NCBI GenBank assembly: GCA_949128115.1
Contig: OX421964.1
Location: forward strand, 1,736,001-1,800,000
DNA: 64,000 bases
From: Anaspis maculata
Taxonomy: Eukaryota; Arthropoda; Insecta; Coleoptera; Scraptiidae
Reading direction: 5' to 3'
A program made the position numbers and the translations under genes. This document shows, one piece after another, positions 1 to 11,005 of this stretch. Numbering within the stretch: position 1 is the first letter of the stretch; each line of letters opens with the position of its first letter. Below the pieces are notes generated by a model. It did not search any database. It was not told the DNA's origin and saw nothing but the letters and a program-made list of their open reading frames with translations.

Positions 1-2
1 GA

Positions 3-206
3 GTCACGTGGACGTTGAGATTCCTTACCATGTACAGGGTGACAACAAAACCAGTGACAACAAAATAATAAGCTTTTCAAAAGTTCATTGGAAAAGGATC
101 TATGATTTTTTTTTCGAAAAGTTATGCACTGTTGAAAATTGGACATTTTGACACTGGTTTTGTTATCACCCTGTACATGATAAACAGTGTCAACGGCCAC
201 GTGACA
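3..206. repeat. Short foldback element with CAGGGTG motif
   Basis: The first and last ~55 bases of this interval are imperfect reverse complements of each other (3-58 against 148-206). Both arms contain the TACAGGGTG / CACCCTGTA motif (33 and 175) that recurs at the ends of many foldbacks in this window. The arms reach outward past that motif to a shared GTCACGTGG block. There is no coding capacity, so this looks like a non-autonomous DNA element. Confidence 0.75.
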
Positions 207-717
207 CAGCATTGCATTTTGTAGCCAGAAGAATGAGCTATCCGGCAGGACCACATTCTTTGAAATCGGTTGGTTTTTCTACGAAATTTTCGATCTTGAG
301 GTAGCGTGAAATTTCTGGGTGGACCAGTTCAATTGATCACCTGTTTACTTCAACCGCAAGTTATGATAGCTCTTGATTTCTTTGTTCTTCACTCGTTGAA
401 AGACCATGTTCGTATCTCGTTTGAAATTTGGGACACTCGATCGGTGACGAATGAAGCGATTAGTTTCAGCAAAGGAAGCCAGGTGCATATGTAGTTTCCA
501 GATTAGTCTTAGTGGATTGCGGATTTTTTCATTCAGGAAGTGGATTTCCTCGTCTCTTTTCTTCGGCCCCTCGACGAGGCCTTGGAGTGAAGGCAGAGGC
601 GGATCACCTTCCGCCGTGCTGCCTTGGCGTTGAGAAACACCGATTTATTCAAGAAGTTCAACTTTTCACCGCGTTTACTGACAGTAACTGTCACCTGTGA
701 CTCCACTCTGTCTATCT
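207..717. other. Unassigned non-coding stretch
   Basis: Only short overlapping frames of about 60 codons occur here, without recognisable domains. I see no RNA gene or clear repeat. Confidence 0.5.
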
Positions 718-863
718 GATAGCGTTTTCGAGTCATTAGAACCGAACCACTGCAGCTCTAAAATCAAACAATTCTGACGGCTGTCGAAAATTTCCGACCA
801 ATCAGTGATGGCGATTTTCAAGTTGAACTATCTAGCTCGGTTCTAATGACTCGAAAACGCTAT
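718..863. repeat. MITE-like foldback with ~28-bp terminal inverted repeats
   Basis: The segment begins TAGCGTTTTCGAGTCATTAG and ends with its reverse complement, CTAATGACTCGAAAACGCTA, around a ~90-bp unique centre. Size and structure fit a miniature inverted-repeat element. It lies just before the GC-rich repeat copy at 881. Confidence 0.75.
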
Positions 864-880
864 AATATGCTACAATTATT

Positions 881-1130
881 GGCGGCAGCTTCTAGCCCTC
901 TGCCGTTTCTTGCGGCTGTGTCTCCGTCTGGCGGCCGTTGACTATAACTATCCTCGGCACCGTTGGCTTGGGCTTTTTCGGTACCTTCTCCTCGTCTAGT
1001 CAGTCTGCCAGGACTCAGCTCCGCAGTCCTACTATGATGTGTTGAGTCGAACTTTTGAGTTCGACATTGAAACGTAGCGGCATCATCCAGGATGGATGAA
1101 CATGCCCTTGCCATTTTCCAGGCCATGTTT
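881..1130. repeat. GC-rich repeat, copy 1
   Basis: This ~250-bp block is a diverged direct duplicate of 2057-2310. Shared landmarks are a GGCGGCCGTTGACTA-like block, a GGCTTTTTCGG block, GGACTCAGCTCCGCAGTC and a CATCATCCAGGA-GGATGAACA block. It is clearly richer in G+C than its flanks. Possibly the remains of a transposon accessory gene; no domain is recognised. Confidence 0.65.
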
Positions 1131-2056
1131 CCTTCTCGGTTCTCTATACCTTCTCCATCTGTACTTGACCGTCCTGCTGAGGTCTTGCCCTCTCTCTTGA
1201 CGCGCCGAGCTGCCCAATCGCTCGAGTTTCGCGACTAGGATTGCCAGGATGTCTACGAGCCGATCCTTTTGGCTGCCCAGACGCTCGATGGTGAAAACGC
1301 CACCGTTAGATCAGTGATGAATCAATAAAAATGGTAATTTCCACATTCAGATGATTGCCCATGATCATTATTGTCAGCACCAATTGATTTCCTACTTATT
1401 TCAAATGGAAGCCAGGTGGAAGGTCGCAAGAGAACACAACGATGTTTTAGTGCCTTTTATCAAGCACACATGATCCAAAAACTGTCACCCGAGGCTCCAA
1501 GAGATTATACTCCAGCACAAATTCGGATTTGGTTACTCGTACTCTTAACACAAAATAATAATTGTAACAATCTTATCCCGTCGGGCAGAGCCGAGGGCAG
1601 CAGCTACAACAATCGATTCATTCATTCCGTTCATTTCTGTGTTCTTTTATATCGATCGTCGTTCGGTCACATGGATCGTGCATTGACTTCTAAATCCGCC
1701 GATATCGCACGGAAAGCTACAGCGATTTCCAAACCAGCTGAGTCGACGCTGCTCTTTCTCTTGGATCAAGTCCAAAGCCTGACCGACTTGGGCTGGACGA
1801 TGGCCTATGTAAGCATGTAGAATTGAACAGCAATGCTTACGTTAGTGTAAGTAGACGTTTGTACCTATATCCTCCATGCGTGCGGCCGAAAACACAACGA
1901 AAGCCGGTGGCTGGTTTCCAGTTTCAACGCCTACAACCTGCAAGCAGTTCTCGGCTTCACGCATGAAAGATGCAGGTTCAAACTTCTTCACTAATGTAAG
2001 CGTTGCTGTTACGTTTCTTTGTAAATGGCACTCGACACTTCGATTGGATGACAATT
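1131..2056. other. Spacer with a Harbinger-associated fragment
   Basis: Most of this stretch is unrecognised. At about 1660-1725 a block reading GGTCACATGGATCGTGCATTG matches blocks beside the Harbinger nuclease remnant at ~39405 and at ~40022, so at least part of this spacer is the same repeat family. The open frame over 1371-1820 shows no domain and is probably fortuitous. Confidence 0.45.
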
Positions 2057-2310
2057 AGCGGCACCTTCTGGCGCCTTGCCGCTCTTGACGTTGTGTGTTT
2101 CCTTCCGGCGGTCGTTGACTACCTTCCTCCCGGCAACGTTGGGTTGGGCTTTTTCGGGGCCTTCTCCTTGTTGGGTGGTTCTGCAGGACTCAGCTCCGCA
2201 GTCGTACTGCAGATGTTGCGACCTTTCTCCCGTTGGAGAGTTTTGTTTCGAAGAAGCAGCGACATCATCCAGGACGGATGAACAATGTTCCTTGAACATG
2301 CCTTGAAATT
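2057..2310. repeat. GC-rich repeat, copy 2
   Basis: Direct-repeat partner of 881-1130, about 1.18 kb downstream in the same orientation, with scattered substitutions and small indels. Open frames exist on both strands (2003-2281 and 2009-2299), but neither matches a family I know. Confidence 0.6.
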
Positions 2311-3130
2311 TTCCAGGCTTTTTGTCGTATTACATATTCTTTGTCTCGTCCCTCTCTTTATAATCCACCTGGACGTTCGGTGGTGAAAACGTCCTTGTTT
2401 CTTATCAAGCTCAAATGAACGCGTCTGAATACATCAGCCGTTTCTGATATATTTTGAAATTACATTGTTTTCATGTTTTGAAATTACATTCTTTTCATGT
2501 TCAGTTAAGCATAAAGTCGCCTTCATTCAATACTAACAAAAATAAATTGAATTGCACTTGAGCATAATATGTGTGATTTTCTTTCAACGCGAGGGTACTG
2601 TTAAGGTTTTTATTCATAGGTACTCTACTTTATGACTTCTCAGATTTACAGCCAAAACTGCAAAACTACAACTTCATGGTACTGTTCGTCTTGTTGCCTG
2701 GCTTCACTCTCCAAAGCCAATTCTTGTTGGACAGCGACATTGCTGGATAGTTTCCGATTGATGAACTTGTTCGATTTGATTTCCAATTCTTCATCTTTTT
2801 TTTTTTTCTCGCCCTAAGTGAACAATATCATAATATCATAATATCTGCAATTGAAACATGTAAAAATAAGTTATAACTTGCTAATTTCAATCAGTTGCTT
2901 CCATGGCAGTAATAACATAGTTGCTTTGAAGTGGTTATCTTGAATTTGCGTTGTTTATGCCAGAGGCATTTACTTTTCATCGTTTTATTGCATACTGCAA
3001 TGGCATCACATCTTTTAAATTGCCTGGAACGTATTTTTGCAGCATTCTTGTGGAAACAGCTTATCATAAGATCCCTTAGGAATTAATCTTGATGAACCTT
3101 TTTGTCGTGTGAATATATTATGGTCAAATA
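2311..3130. other. AT-rich stretch, nothing recognised
   Basis: AT-rich sequence with homopolymer T runs and short frames only. No domain, RNA gene or repeat partner was found. Confidence 0.5.
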
Positions 3131-4296
3131 TACAGGGTGATTCATGAGTGACCTTACATAGGCTAATGGGAGATAAAGGACTTCGAGGCGAGTCAGGATC
3201 CACTGAAGAAATTTTATTTCCTCCAATGGTTACGAAGATACAGGGTGTTTTGTATGAAACTTTGATAAGCGATATTTCTCAAACGGCCAGAGGTATTTTG
3301 TAGAAATTCACCAGTAATATTACTCTGTTGGAACTCATCCTGAAGCCATACCGGGTAAGTCAAAATCCAGGGCCGGGCTAGAAAAAAGAAGCCCTTTTTT
3401 GGTTTCATCAAAAAGTACATTTCCTGACCGCTTTTCTAAAAAACTACTATCGGATTCAAAAATCTAAGGAAAAATGATTTAAGAATCACTCTTCAATTTA
3501 GATGGCACACCTAAACCGTTTCGACAATAAAATTAAAAGTAAAATTTGTGGGTGAGTTCCCATTTTCGACCGGACATAATCGACTCATTGTTTGATTGAA
3601 TTTATCAAAATTCATTTTTTGGCTCGTCTCTGTTGAATAGAAGAGCTTGGTTGAAAGAAAAATTGCAGAGCCGACCATTTTTTTTCATGACAAAATCGAG
3701 AGTGACACCAAAATTAGACTCGATTTGGTCGTCAAAAAAATCTTCGATTATGGAATTTTTCTTCCTACCAAGCCCTCCTATTCCTCAGAGACAGGCTGAA
3801 AAATGAATTTGAATGAATTTAATCAAACAATGAGTCGATTATGTCCGGTCAAAAATAGAAACTTACCCATAAATTTCACTTCCAATTTTTATGTCGAAAC
3901 GGTTCTGGTGTGCCATCTAAATTGAAGAGTGATTCTTGAAGCATTTTTCCTTGGCTTTTCGAATCCAATAGCAGTTTTTTAGAAAACCGGTCAAAAAATA
4001 TACTTTTTGATCAAATGAAAAAGGGACACATTTCTTCAATCCCGGTCCTGGATTTTGACTTACCCAGTATGGCTTCAGGGTAAGTTACAATAGAGAAATA
4101 TTACTGGTGAATTTGAAGAAAATATCTCTAGCCGTTTCAGAAATATCGCTTATCAAAGTTTCATACGAAACAAACAAAACACCCTGTATCTTCGTAACCA
4201 ATGGAGGAAACAAAATTTCTTCAGTGGATCCTAACTCGCCTCGAAGTCCTCTATCCCCCATTAGTCTATGTAAGGTCACTAATGAATCACCCTGTA
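3131..4296. repeat. 1.17-kb long-armed foldback bounded by TACAGGGTG
   Basis: The element starts TACAGGGTGATTCATGAGTG and ends with the diverged reverse complement terminating CACCCTGTA. Both arms are ~550 bp and meet near 3713. Each arm carries a second internal TACAGGGTGTTTTGT motif (3239 and its mirror near 4190). It has no transposase and looks non-autonomous. TA at both ends is consistent with Tc1/mariner-type TA target sites. Arm mismatches show it is not recent. Confidence 0.85.
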
Positions 4297-4527
4297 TTCG
4301 CTCTTCCAGCAAGTAACTCCGAGTCACTGAAAACCAACCAAAAACATACAGTAATAATGCAAGTGGTAGAGATGAATTATTGAATGAAATATTGCTGTTG
4401 GAAAATATTATCACAAAATTATCATCAAGCTTTGAATTGATATTGTCACATGTATGAGTTGACACCAACCACCCCTTCCCCCGAGACGGAGATAATGGCT
4501 AGTAAAAGCAATGATTTTGCAGAAAAC

Positions 4528-5163
4528 TCAGTGTGAAGTGTTAGCGAGTGAATCGTGTAGCGGATCGGGGCTGTCCGACCGTTCCAATAAGTGAACAATT
4601 TCGGAACAAATGGGTCTACAAACAGTGGTGTCGCGATAATCCGGATGGATTAAAACCAGGACGATCCGAATTATCAAATAAACCGGATTACCGAATGATA
4701 TTGTTTTTTTGAAGGTTTTTGAAGGATTGTTGAAGTTCCTACACCGGAGTATACCGTACTTGGAAGCTAACGCTTTTCCAGTGATTCCTTTCTTCAACTC
4801 ATCGATAATGCTTGACTTCTCCTTGAGACTTGAAGTTTTATGAGTTCGTTTTTGAGGAGCCATTATGTACACGTCTGTCTCACTACCTGCCAGACGTCGA
4901 ATCGCACGAGTTATGGATCTAGAGGAGGTCCTAAATATTGCCGCAATATTTTCGAGGGTGTCGCTTCTTTCTCTAATTCTTGCCACGATAGCTGATTTAT
5001 CAGCGGTTGGCCGGGACATATTCCACCATTTTAAACGTTTGGTCAGATTTACATCGATTAGCGGAAGAAAATGGTCGGGTTTCCAGCCAGCCAGTCTGTA
5101 CAGATCCAAAATCGCCCGAAGGAATAGAAAGCAGTCGAAGTCGAGCTTTGAATATCGATGCAA
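4528..5163 (-). pseudogene. Tigger/pogo-type transposase N-terminal remnant
   Basis: A 211-codon frame contains a block at about residues 100-140 beginning MAPQKRTHKTSSLKEKSSII and ending GKALASKYGI. This is the pattern of the CENP-B/pipsqueak-type helix-turn-helix that opens pogo/Tigger transposases. A second helix-turn-helix-like block lies upstream (residues ~50-90, RIRERSDTLENIAAIF). No DDE catalytic core follows, so only the DNA-binding end survives; the frame loses similarity after ~residue 140. The neighbours are a foldback and a Penelope element. The class is an inference from the HTH alone. Confidence 0.5.
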
Positions 5164-5401
5164 ATATCGACGTAGACACTTATTTTGTTGACCAGTTTAG
5201 ATTGTGGGCACTTCGAAACTTCAGAGGAAAATTTTTGAAATCGGATAAACGGATTTCGAGCTGTCCTCTCTGGATAAACTACCTTAATATAATATTTAAT
5301 TGAAAAAATTCAACATCCCACCACGAATTGTGGTCTGTATTACAAGGAATAATTAACATTAACAATATTATAATAATATATTATTCTTTTACTTCCTTGT
5401 T

Positions 5402-5491
5402 TATTGTTCTAATTTTGATCTTAAAAGGATGACCCAATTACAGGAAGGCGTGAAGGCGTGATCTACGTAATAAAATTCTTGTTCTTTCGCC
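5402..5491. repeat. Penelope terminal inverted repeat (3' side)
   Basis: Ninety bases that are exactly the reverse complement of 9099-9188; they include AGGAAGGCGTGAAGGCGTGA, itself a short internal duplication (AAGGCGTG twice). It lies ~300 bp downstream of the RT/endonuclease stop codon. Confidence 0.9.
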
Positions 5492-5788
5492 GACGTTTCG
5501 TCTTTTATTTAGACATTATCTAGGCTGTAAACAATAAAACATAAATAGAACATATAATAGGGAACTGAAAATGTATGGAATTACCGTAAAAAACTTGTAA
5601 ATGTGGAAAGATTTTTTGACATAAAATAAAATGTGACAAATTCAAAAATTCAACAATAAAACCACACAAAAACAGTTTTACAAAAAAGTGGTGTAGAGGT
5701 GTGTAAAGTTGTGAATGTGTATAAAGGTATGAAGGTGTAAAAGTGTATGAAAAACTATGGAAACATGATGAAATGATATACCTGAAAC

Positions 5789-7381
5789 TCAACCACTATT
5801 ATTAGACGTGATTAGACCTTTGTAAATTGCATGTAAATTCTCAACATCTCTCCGTAAATTACACGTGTTCTCTTTTTGAATGAAAATCATTTCAGATAAT
5901 GAACGTTTTTTTAAATAAAATTCCCTGTCTAAAATTTTGACATCAACAAAATTAAAAATATGACCTGTGTCGGCAACGTGGTTGGCTAAAGCCGTTCTGT
6001 TGGGTTTAGCCAGATTGTGAGCTTTGCAGTCGTTTTGATGTTGTCTTACGCGGTCTTTAAGCTTTTGTTTTGTCTGACCTACATAGCAGAGGTCACATTT
6101 TTGACAGTTAATTTTGTATATGAGATTAGAACTTGACATGACTGGTGTTGGATCTTTTGAATTTTTATACAATGTGCGGAGGGTTTTATTATGACAAAAA
6201 GATATTACAATATTTAATGGTCTAAATACGTTTCTAAGTTGGTTGTTTATTTTTGGAACGTTAATTATTTTACAATATTTAACCTCTGGTTTTTCAAAAA
6301 TAAGCAGTGGGTTTTCTTGTTTGAAAATAATGTTGTTGACAATATTTGATGGGTAGTCATTTTTGATAGCAATCTCTCTCAGGATGTTAAGATTTTTTTT
6401 ATGAAACATCGGGTCGCTAAGTCTTAAAATTCTCAACTTGAAGGCCTTTAGTAGAGATATTTTTTGTTGAAAAGGATGTTCAGAATAAAAATTTATTATG
6501 CGGTCTGATGACATAGGTTTTTTAAACCAATCAATAGTTATAGCTCCAATTTCGTTCCTGTATAGTAACATATCAAGAAACGGGATGGAATTGTTTGTCT
6601 CTTCTTCAATAGTAAATTGAATTTTGCTATTGAATGAATTTAATTTTTCTAAAATGACCATTTCTTGTCCGGTTGGTACTGATGTTATTATGTCATCTAC
6701 ATAAATACCTAGGAAAGGAAGTTGGAATGGTAATTCTGGAATACATTTTTTTAATAAACTATTCATTACTAAGGCTGACAAGATGGGAGAGGCTGGATTA
6801 CCCATTGCACTACCGGAGGTTTGTTTGTAAAATGAATTTTGAAAGGTGAAATAACTAGACTGAAATGAAAATTCAACAAGTTTGGTGAAGTCATGAAGTT
6901 CTAAAGAAGTAAAATCTGCTATGAAATTCCAGTGTGATGTTGAACTTTCTCTTACTAGGTCAAAAGTGACATTCGTGAAGAGAGAAACAACGTCAAGAGC
7001 GAGGTCAAGAGATATTAATTTATAGTTATGGTCTGGAAGTTTGAGTTTATTGATCTTATCAAAAAATTGGTAAGAATTTTTGATGTTGTATTCAAATTGT
7101 GGAGATAAATTGTTCAAAACTGAAACTATATACTTGGCTAGTTTATAGGTTGGAGAACCTATGCATGACACAATAGGGCGTAAAGGGAAGCCGGGTTTAT
7201 GTAATTTAGTTAGACCATAGAACTTGGGTGGTATCGATGTAAGTGTTTTTATGTTTTTGAATTGGTCTTCAGAGATGTGTCCATCATTAAGCAGTTTTTG
7301 AGCAATCTTATTTTTCTCTCTTTCAAATTTAGAAGTTGGATCGTTTTTCAATGGTTGATAGGTGTTTGTATCGGACAACAT
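5789..7381 (-). CDS. Penelope reverse transcriptase with GIY-YIG endonuclease (main part)
   Basis: This 530-codon frame encodes a Penelope-type reverse transcriptase joined to a C-terminal GIY-YIG nuclease, which nicks DNA and primes reverse transcription. Visible motifs are GLTKLHKPGFPLRPIVS (~56-72), SGSAMGNPASPI (~189-200) and the catalytic YVDD at 227-230. In the nuclease are IYKI (~421), the cysteines C426, C429 and C432 with CYVGQT, and R444. No stop interrupts this part. The apparent start is not real: the frame continues the protein encoded at 8890-9132, from which it is separated by the insertion at 7409-8888, so the gene is split and presumably inactive. Confidence 0.9.
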   Translation of the reverse strand: MLSDTNTYQPLKNDPTSKFEREKNKIAQKLLNDGHISEDQFKNIKTLTSIPPKFYGLTKLHKPGFPLRPIVSCIGSPTYKLAKYIVSVLNNLSPQFEYNIKNSYQFFDKINKLKLPDHNYKLISLDLALDVVSLFTNVTFDLVRESSTSHWNFIADFTSLELHDFTKLVEFSFQSSYFTFQNSFYKQTSGSAMGNPASPILSALVMNSLLKKCIPELPFQLPFLGIYVDDIITSVPTGQEMVILEKLNSFNSKIQFTIEEETNNSIPFLDMLLYRNEIGAITIDWFKKPMSSDRIINFYSEHPFQQKISLLKAFKLRILRLSDPMFHKKNLNILREIAIKNDYPSNIVNNIIFKQENPLLIFEKPEVKYCKIINVPKINNQLRNVFRPLNIVISFCHNKTLRTLYKNSKDPTPVMSSSNLIYKINCQKCDLCYVGQTKQKLKDRVRQHQNDCKAHNLAKPNRTALANHVADTGHIFNFVDVKILDREFYLKKRSLSEMIFIQKENTCNLRRDVENLHAIYKGLITSNNSG

Positions 7382-7408
7382 GGTGGTTATTTTGTTTGTA
7401 TAGTCAGT

Positions 7409-8888
7409 AGTAATACAACAAGAGCATCAAAATAATCGAATATACCGCGATTGCGAGATGTATTGCAAGAAACACAGCGAGACCATAGGTCGAGCTGTGT
7501 TTTGAAGCAATACATCGAACAAGAGTGGTATATTCAGATTCTTTCGATGCTCGAGTTGTATTCGTCAAGACTATACAACGAGCTTTGCACGACCCACCTG
7601 CTTCCGACTTTTGTCAATGACAGTTTTCAAAATTCAGAAATAATTTGTCAAACTGACGTTTTGGTCCTGATTTACCTGTAATGCCTGATCCCTGTTTGAT
7701 TTGTATCACGAAAACTACAATAAATATCATCATAACTACATTATAAGGAGCAAAGTGAATCGTTTATTTTGAACAGGTGATAAAAGTGAACAATTTTTAT
7801 TGGTAGGTAACAGAAGAACTAGAGTCTTCGCTGAAAGTTTGTAGTATTCTGTGTAGCTCCTCAGCAGTCAATGGTGCTAAAATGCTTTTCCATAATTCCA
7901 TCATACCTTGGTGAACTCTTCCCTCGGAATTCCGAGCATCATTGCCTTACGAAATTCCAACACCTTTGAAAGAAGAGTGAAAAGTAATGACAACGCAGCA
8001 ATCAGCCTACAAAGATTACCTTTGAAAGGATCAGTATTTTTCCCGAATTCGGAGTAAAAGTTCAACTGCAACTGCTTTGCCGTCAGATTCCATAGGATCT
8101 TCAAATTTCCCTCTTCGAGTCACCTCCGTTCGTTTTTCGCATGTTGTATGCCCATCAGTTTTCCAGGATGTGTGCCATTTTAGCGTGGACTTTTCGTCCG
8201 GAAAATGGTTGAAACTGCCGTCAAACATATTCCTCTCTTCTAATAGTATTAGCTGGTTCAATTGACCATACAAAGTCTTGAATTGTTCGGCTGGAGTACG
8301 ACCCATTTGTTGGTTTCGAAATGCGAAAGACAACCATTAAAAAATACATTGTCAAATAAATTATTTATGTTTGACATTGGCTATCACTTGATTTTTTTGG
8401 CCATGCCTTACCTACCTCACTTGAGATTTTCGCATTCCTTTTTATGAATTATATTTGCCTCACACTAACAATATGAGCGAGTGAGAACTAAACCATATAA
8501 ATGCAAGTTGAAATTTCATCCGTAACTTTCCAATTGCTGTAGTTGAACAAAAGTTCTGCACGATTTTCATTTTGATACATCTTACCGCTACTGGCACACC
8601 CGAGATAGAATTATATACGATATGTCAAACCATAGCTTCTGGTGCACAGGGTCAGCTATGGCTCAGTGTGTGGCAAGGCTGCTGGTTAGATCGTGAAATC
8701 CGGCAAGCACTGTTGCAAAGGGCGAAAATGGTGGTTTTTTGAATTCAAATGAACTGCGATTATACGAGAGGTCTACGTAGAATCGATTTCGTATATTCGC
8801 AAAAATGCCCCTTCGCAACGGCATACCCGATGTAATGCAGTGTTGTCAAGGAAAATCGAGACACTGGATTGGTCTAAAGAGCAGTGAG
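7409..8888. mobile_element. Unidentified 1480-bp insertion in the Penelope ORF
   Basis: The segment is flanked by identical 13-bp copies of TTGTATAGTCAGT (7396-7408 and 8889-8901), read here as a target-site duplication. Removing it and one repeat would bring the two Penelope coding parts together. I see no terminal inverted repeat, poly(A) tail or transposase, so the class is unknown. A 13-bp duplication is compatible with target-primed retroposition. It holds possible coding blocks at 7809-8333 on the minus strand. Confidence 0.7.
7809..8333 (-). pseudogene. Unrecognised coding-like block inside the insertion
   Basis: A 100-codon minus-strand frame begins MSFAFRNQQMGRTPAEQF at 8333. A different frame downstream reads MMELWKSILAPLTAEELHRI and ends in a stop near 7809. 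Their amino-acid make-up is protein-like but I do not recognise the family. The frame change could reflect an intron or a frameshift. Possibly a captured or retroposed gene fragment. Confidence 0.3.
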
Positions 8889-8889
8889 T

Positions 8890-9132
8890 TGTATAGTCAG
8901 TTTTATCTAAGATTACAGTTTTATTTCCTTTGTCTGATATGGATATTAGGATGTTCTGATTGTGTTTCAAATTTTTTTTTGTTTTTATATGTAGTTTGTT
9001 AAACAGGTCATCTTTAACACTAGAGTGTATCTTACTATTTATGATCATGTTAACGCATCTGTGTCTTAAAGTGTTCTGAATATTCTCATCTTGTTGAAGG
9101 CGAAAGAACAAGAATTTTATTACGTAGATCAC
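8890..9132 (-). CDS. Penelope N-terminal segment (split from the RT)
   Basis: This minus-strand frame starts inside the right terminal repeat and contains ISISDKGNKTVILDKTDY, the conserved block that opens Penelope RT proteins. The frame runs to the target duplication at 8889-8901, where the insertion interrupts it; codons beyond that point belong to the insertion. The rest of the protein resumes below 7408. Use of terminal-repeat sequence as coding sequence is visible directly. Confidence 0.75.
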
Positions 9133-9188
9133 GCCTTCACGCCTTCCTGTAATTGGGTCATCCTTTTAAGATCAAAATTAGAACAATA
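9099..9188. repeat. Penelope terminal inverted repeat (5' side)
   Basis: Exact reverse complement of 5402-5491. Part of it is translated as the beginning of the element's open frame on the minus strand. Confidence 0.9.
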
Positions 9189-11005
9189 TTAAAGACTTGA
9201 AAAGTATAAGTAACTAAGGTGAATATTTAAATACTCGGGGTATAGTAGGGGTGTGTAAAACCTAATATGTTCTATCTTCTATAGTTGGTGTATAAATGGT
9301 TTTTCAAAATTAAAACGGAATATTTTGATGTTTTTAAAACAATTTGTCTGATTACAAATACATACATTATACGTCATCTAGCCGCAAGAAACCCAAATAA
9401 TGTTGCCCGTCAGGGGATCAATATTTATGCCAGGTTGATAAATTGGAAATTACTTCCAATACCTACCGAAAGAGGGAGGTGGTTATTCTACCGTGCAAAG
9501 GAAATTAAAAGATAACTTCTGTTAGAAGGGACATGATTGCGTTTGTGTGAATAGCAGAGGAATGTCTACATCATAAATAGGTTGTACAGGGCAGGGCTTG
9601 TCAAAATGTGCTTATTGAACATTTAGTAAACACGCTCAGGTTTAGATATCCACGTCAATAGAATTTATTGCAACCCTGAATGGTACAGGGCTGTAAAAAT
9701 GTGGCGCGACCTTTGTTTTGGAGTTAGGCTTTTGTTGACAGGCAGTGAAGGATCAAGATAATGTTAATCAAGGTTTGTGAGCTTTGACTGATGATTTTAA
9801 GATTTATTTGGAAGATAACATCCCATAAAAAAGTATTTTCTGGTCCTGAAGTTGATGGTATTAGAGACAAGCGCGGTTCGGTTTCCCAGCCGCAGTTTTG
9901 CGGGCGAAGCCTATTTCCTTGTCACAATTGAATCTGATGGAAGACTGGGAAAGTGCAATTTTGCAGAGTTTCCATCAGGTGGAAATGCTGAGAGACACTT
10001 TTTCCTTCGACACTTTCCTCAGATTATACAGAGGGGCGCTTGTTTAGGCCAACAATTTTTTTTGTGCGTGCTTTATGAACCCACAAATATGCTTGTTGCA
10101 GCTGCAGCGGTTTTTACTTCGCAAGCATTTTTTTTGCGTTAAATTTTTCAGCTGCTTGTCTTTTCTTTCCTCCATCATTTCAAACCGTGCCACTTTTCCT
10201 TTGCCAAACATTGCTGAGGTGCAGTCGCAGCCCGGGAAGGCGTGTAGGAAGAGAATGTTTGCCTCAAGGAGAAATTCTTACTCTGCGAGGAACCCTATGT
10301 GGCTTGCACCTTGCCTCTTCCTATAGTTGAAAGAAAACAGTTTTTAGATAAGCAAATGCTGATGATAAAACAAAGAGGTCAGTATATTCTCCAACCACAA
10401 CACATTCTTCCTGGGTAGCTGAATAGCTCATCGCAGTTTGAATAATTAGGATATCTGCATTCTGCATCTCCTTCTGCTTGCTTCACCTGAAACAATTTTG
10501 TTTGTAAAAAATAACATACAATAATATGAAAAATTATTGAGGTATACGGTTGAAATCGATACAAGGACAAGGTACCTAGATAGCTTGGTGCCCAGTCAAG
10601 GTATCAAAGGGCAGCCTCGCGTTGAGAGCGTTTTCGTTTTCAGTGAATCCAATAAGACCTCCTGAAGTTTTAAGAATCTTGTTGAGTTGTTCATGTACAG
10701 TCGGCACAATCAGAGGCTGCACGTCATACTTCAATTTTAGAGGAGTTGCTAAGGAAGTTTTGCTTAGAAACTCCTTCAAAATTGAAGATGCGTGCGGCCT
10801 CTAATTGGGCCGATTGTACATGGTCGAGGGCGATGGTTGAGAACGAGCAGTGAGTCTTTCTCGCTACGAAGCTGCGTGACTTCAGTGGAAGTGGTCTATT
10901 TGAAAATAATCCATGTCACTTTGATGTCAATCTTTTCGTCAAAGTCGTTTCCAGCCTCCTAGTTTCCAGCAATACTTTATTTAGTGGTTGACTTAATTAG
11001 AAAAT
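9189..11005. other. Gene-poor spacer
   Basis: Short frames only. The minus-strand frame 10576-10779 (ending NARLPFDTLTGHQAI) looks protein-like but unassigned. No repeat partner within the window was found. Confidence 0.4.

Larger units (their letters stand above)
5402..9188 (-). mobile_element. Penelope-like retroelement with 90-bp inverted terminal repeats
   Basis: The ends, 5402-5491 and 9099-9188, are perfect inverted repeats of 90 bp. Between them on the minus strand lie an N-terminal Penelope block, a foreign insertion at 7409-8888, and then an RT plus GIY-YIG frame. Penelope elements are known for direct or inverted terminal repeats, so this fits a nearly complete copy. Identical ends and a long open frame suggest fairly recent activity. 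Confidence 0.85.

Noticed and set aside
1371..1820. 149-codon plus-strand ORF as a gene
   Set aside because: No domain, no codon-like composition, and part of it is the repeat shared with 39.4 and 40.0 kb.
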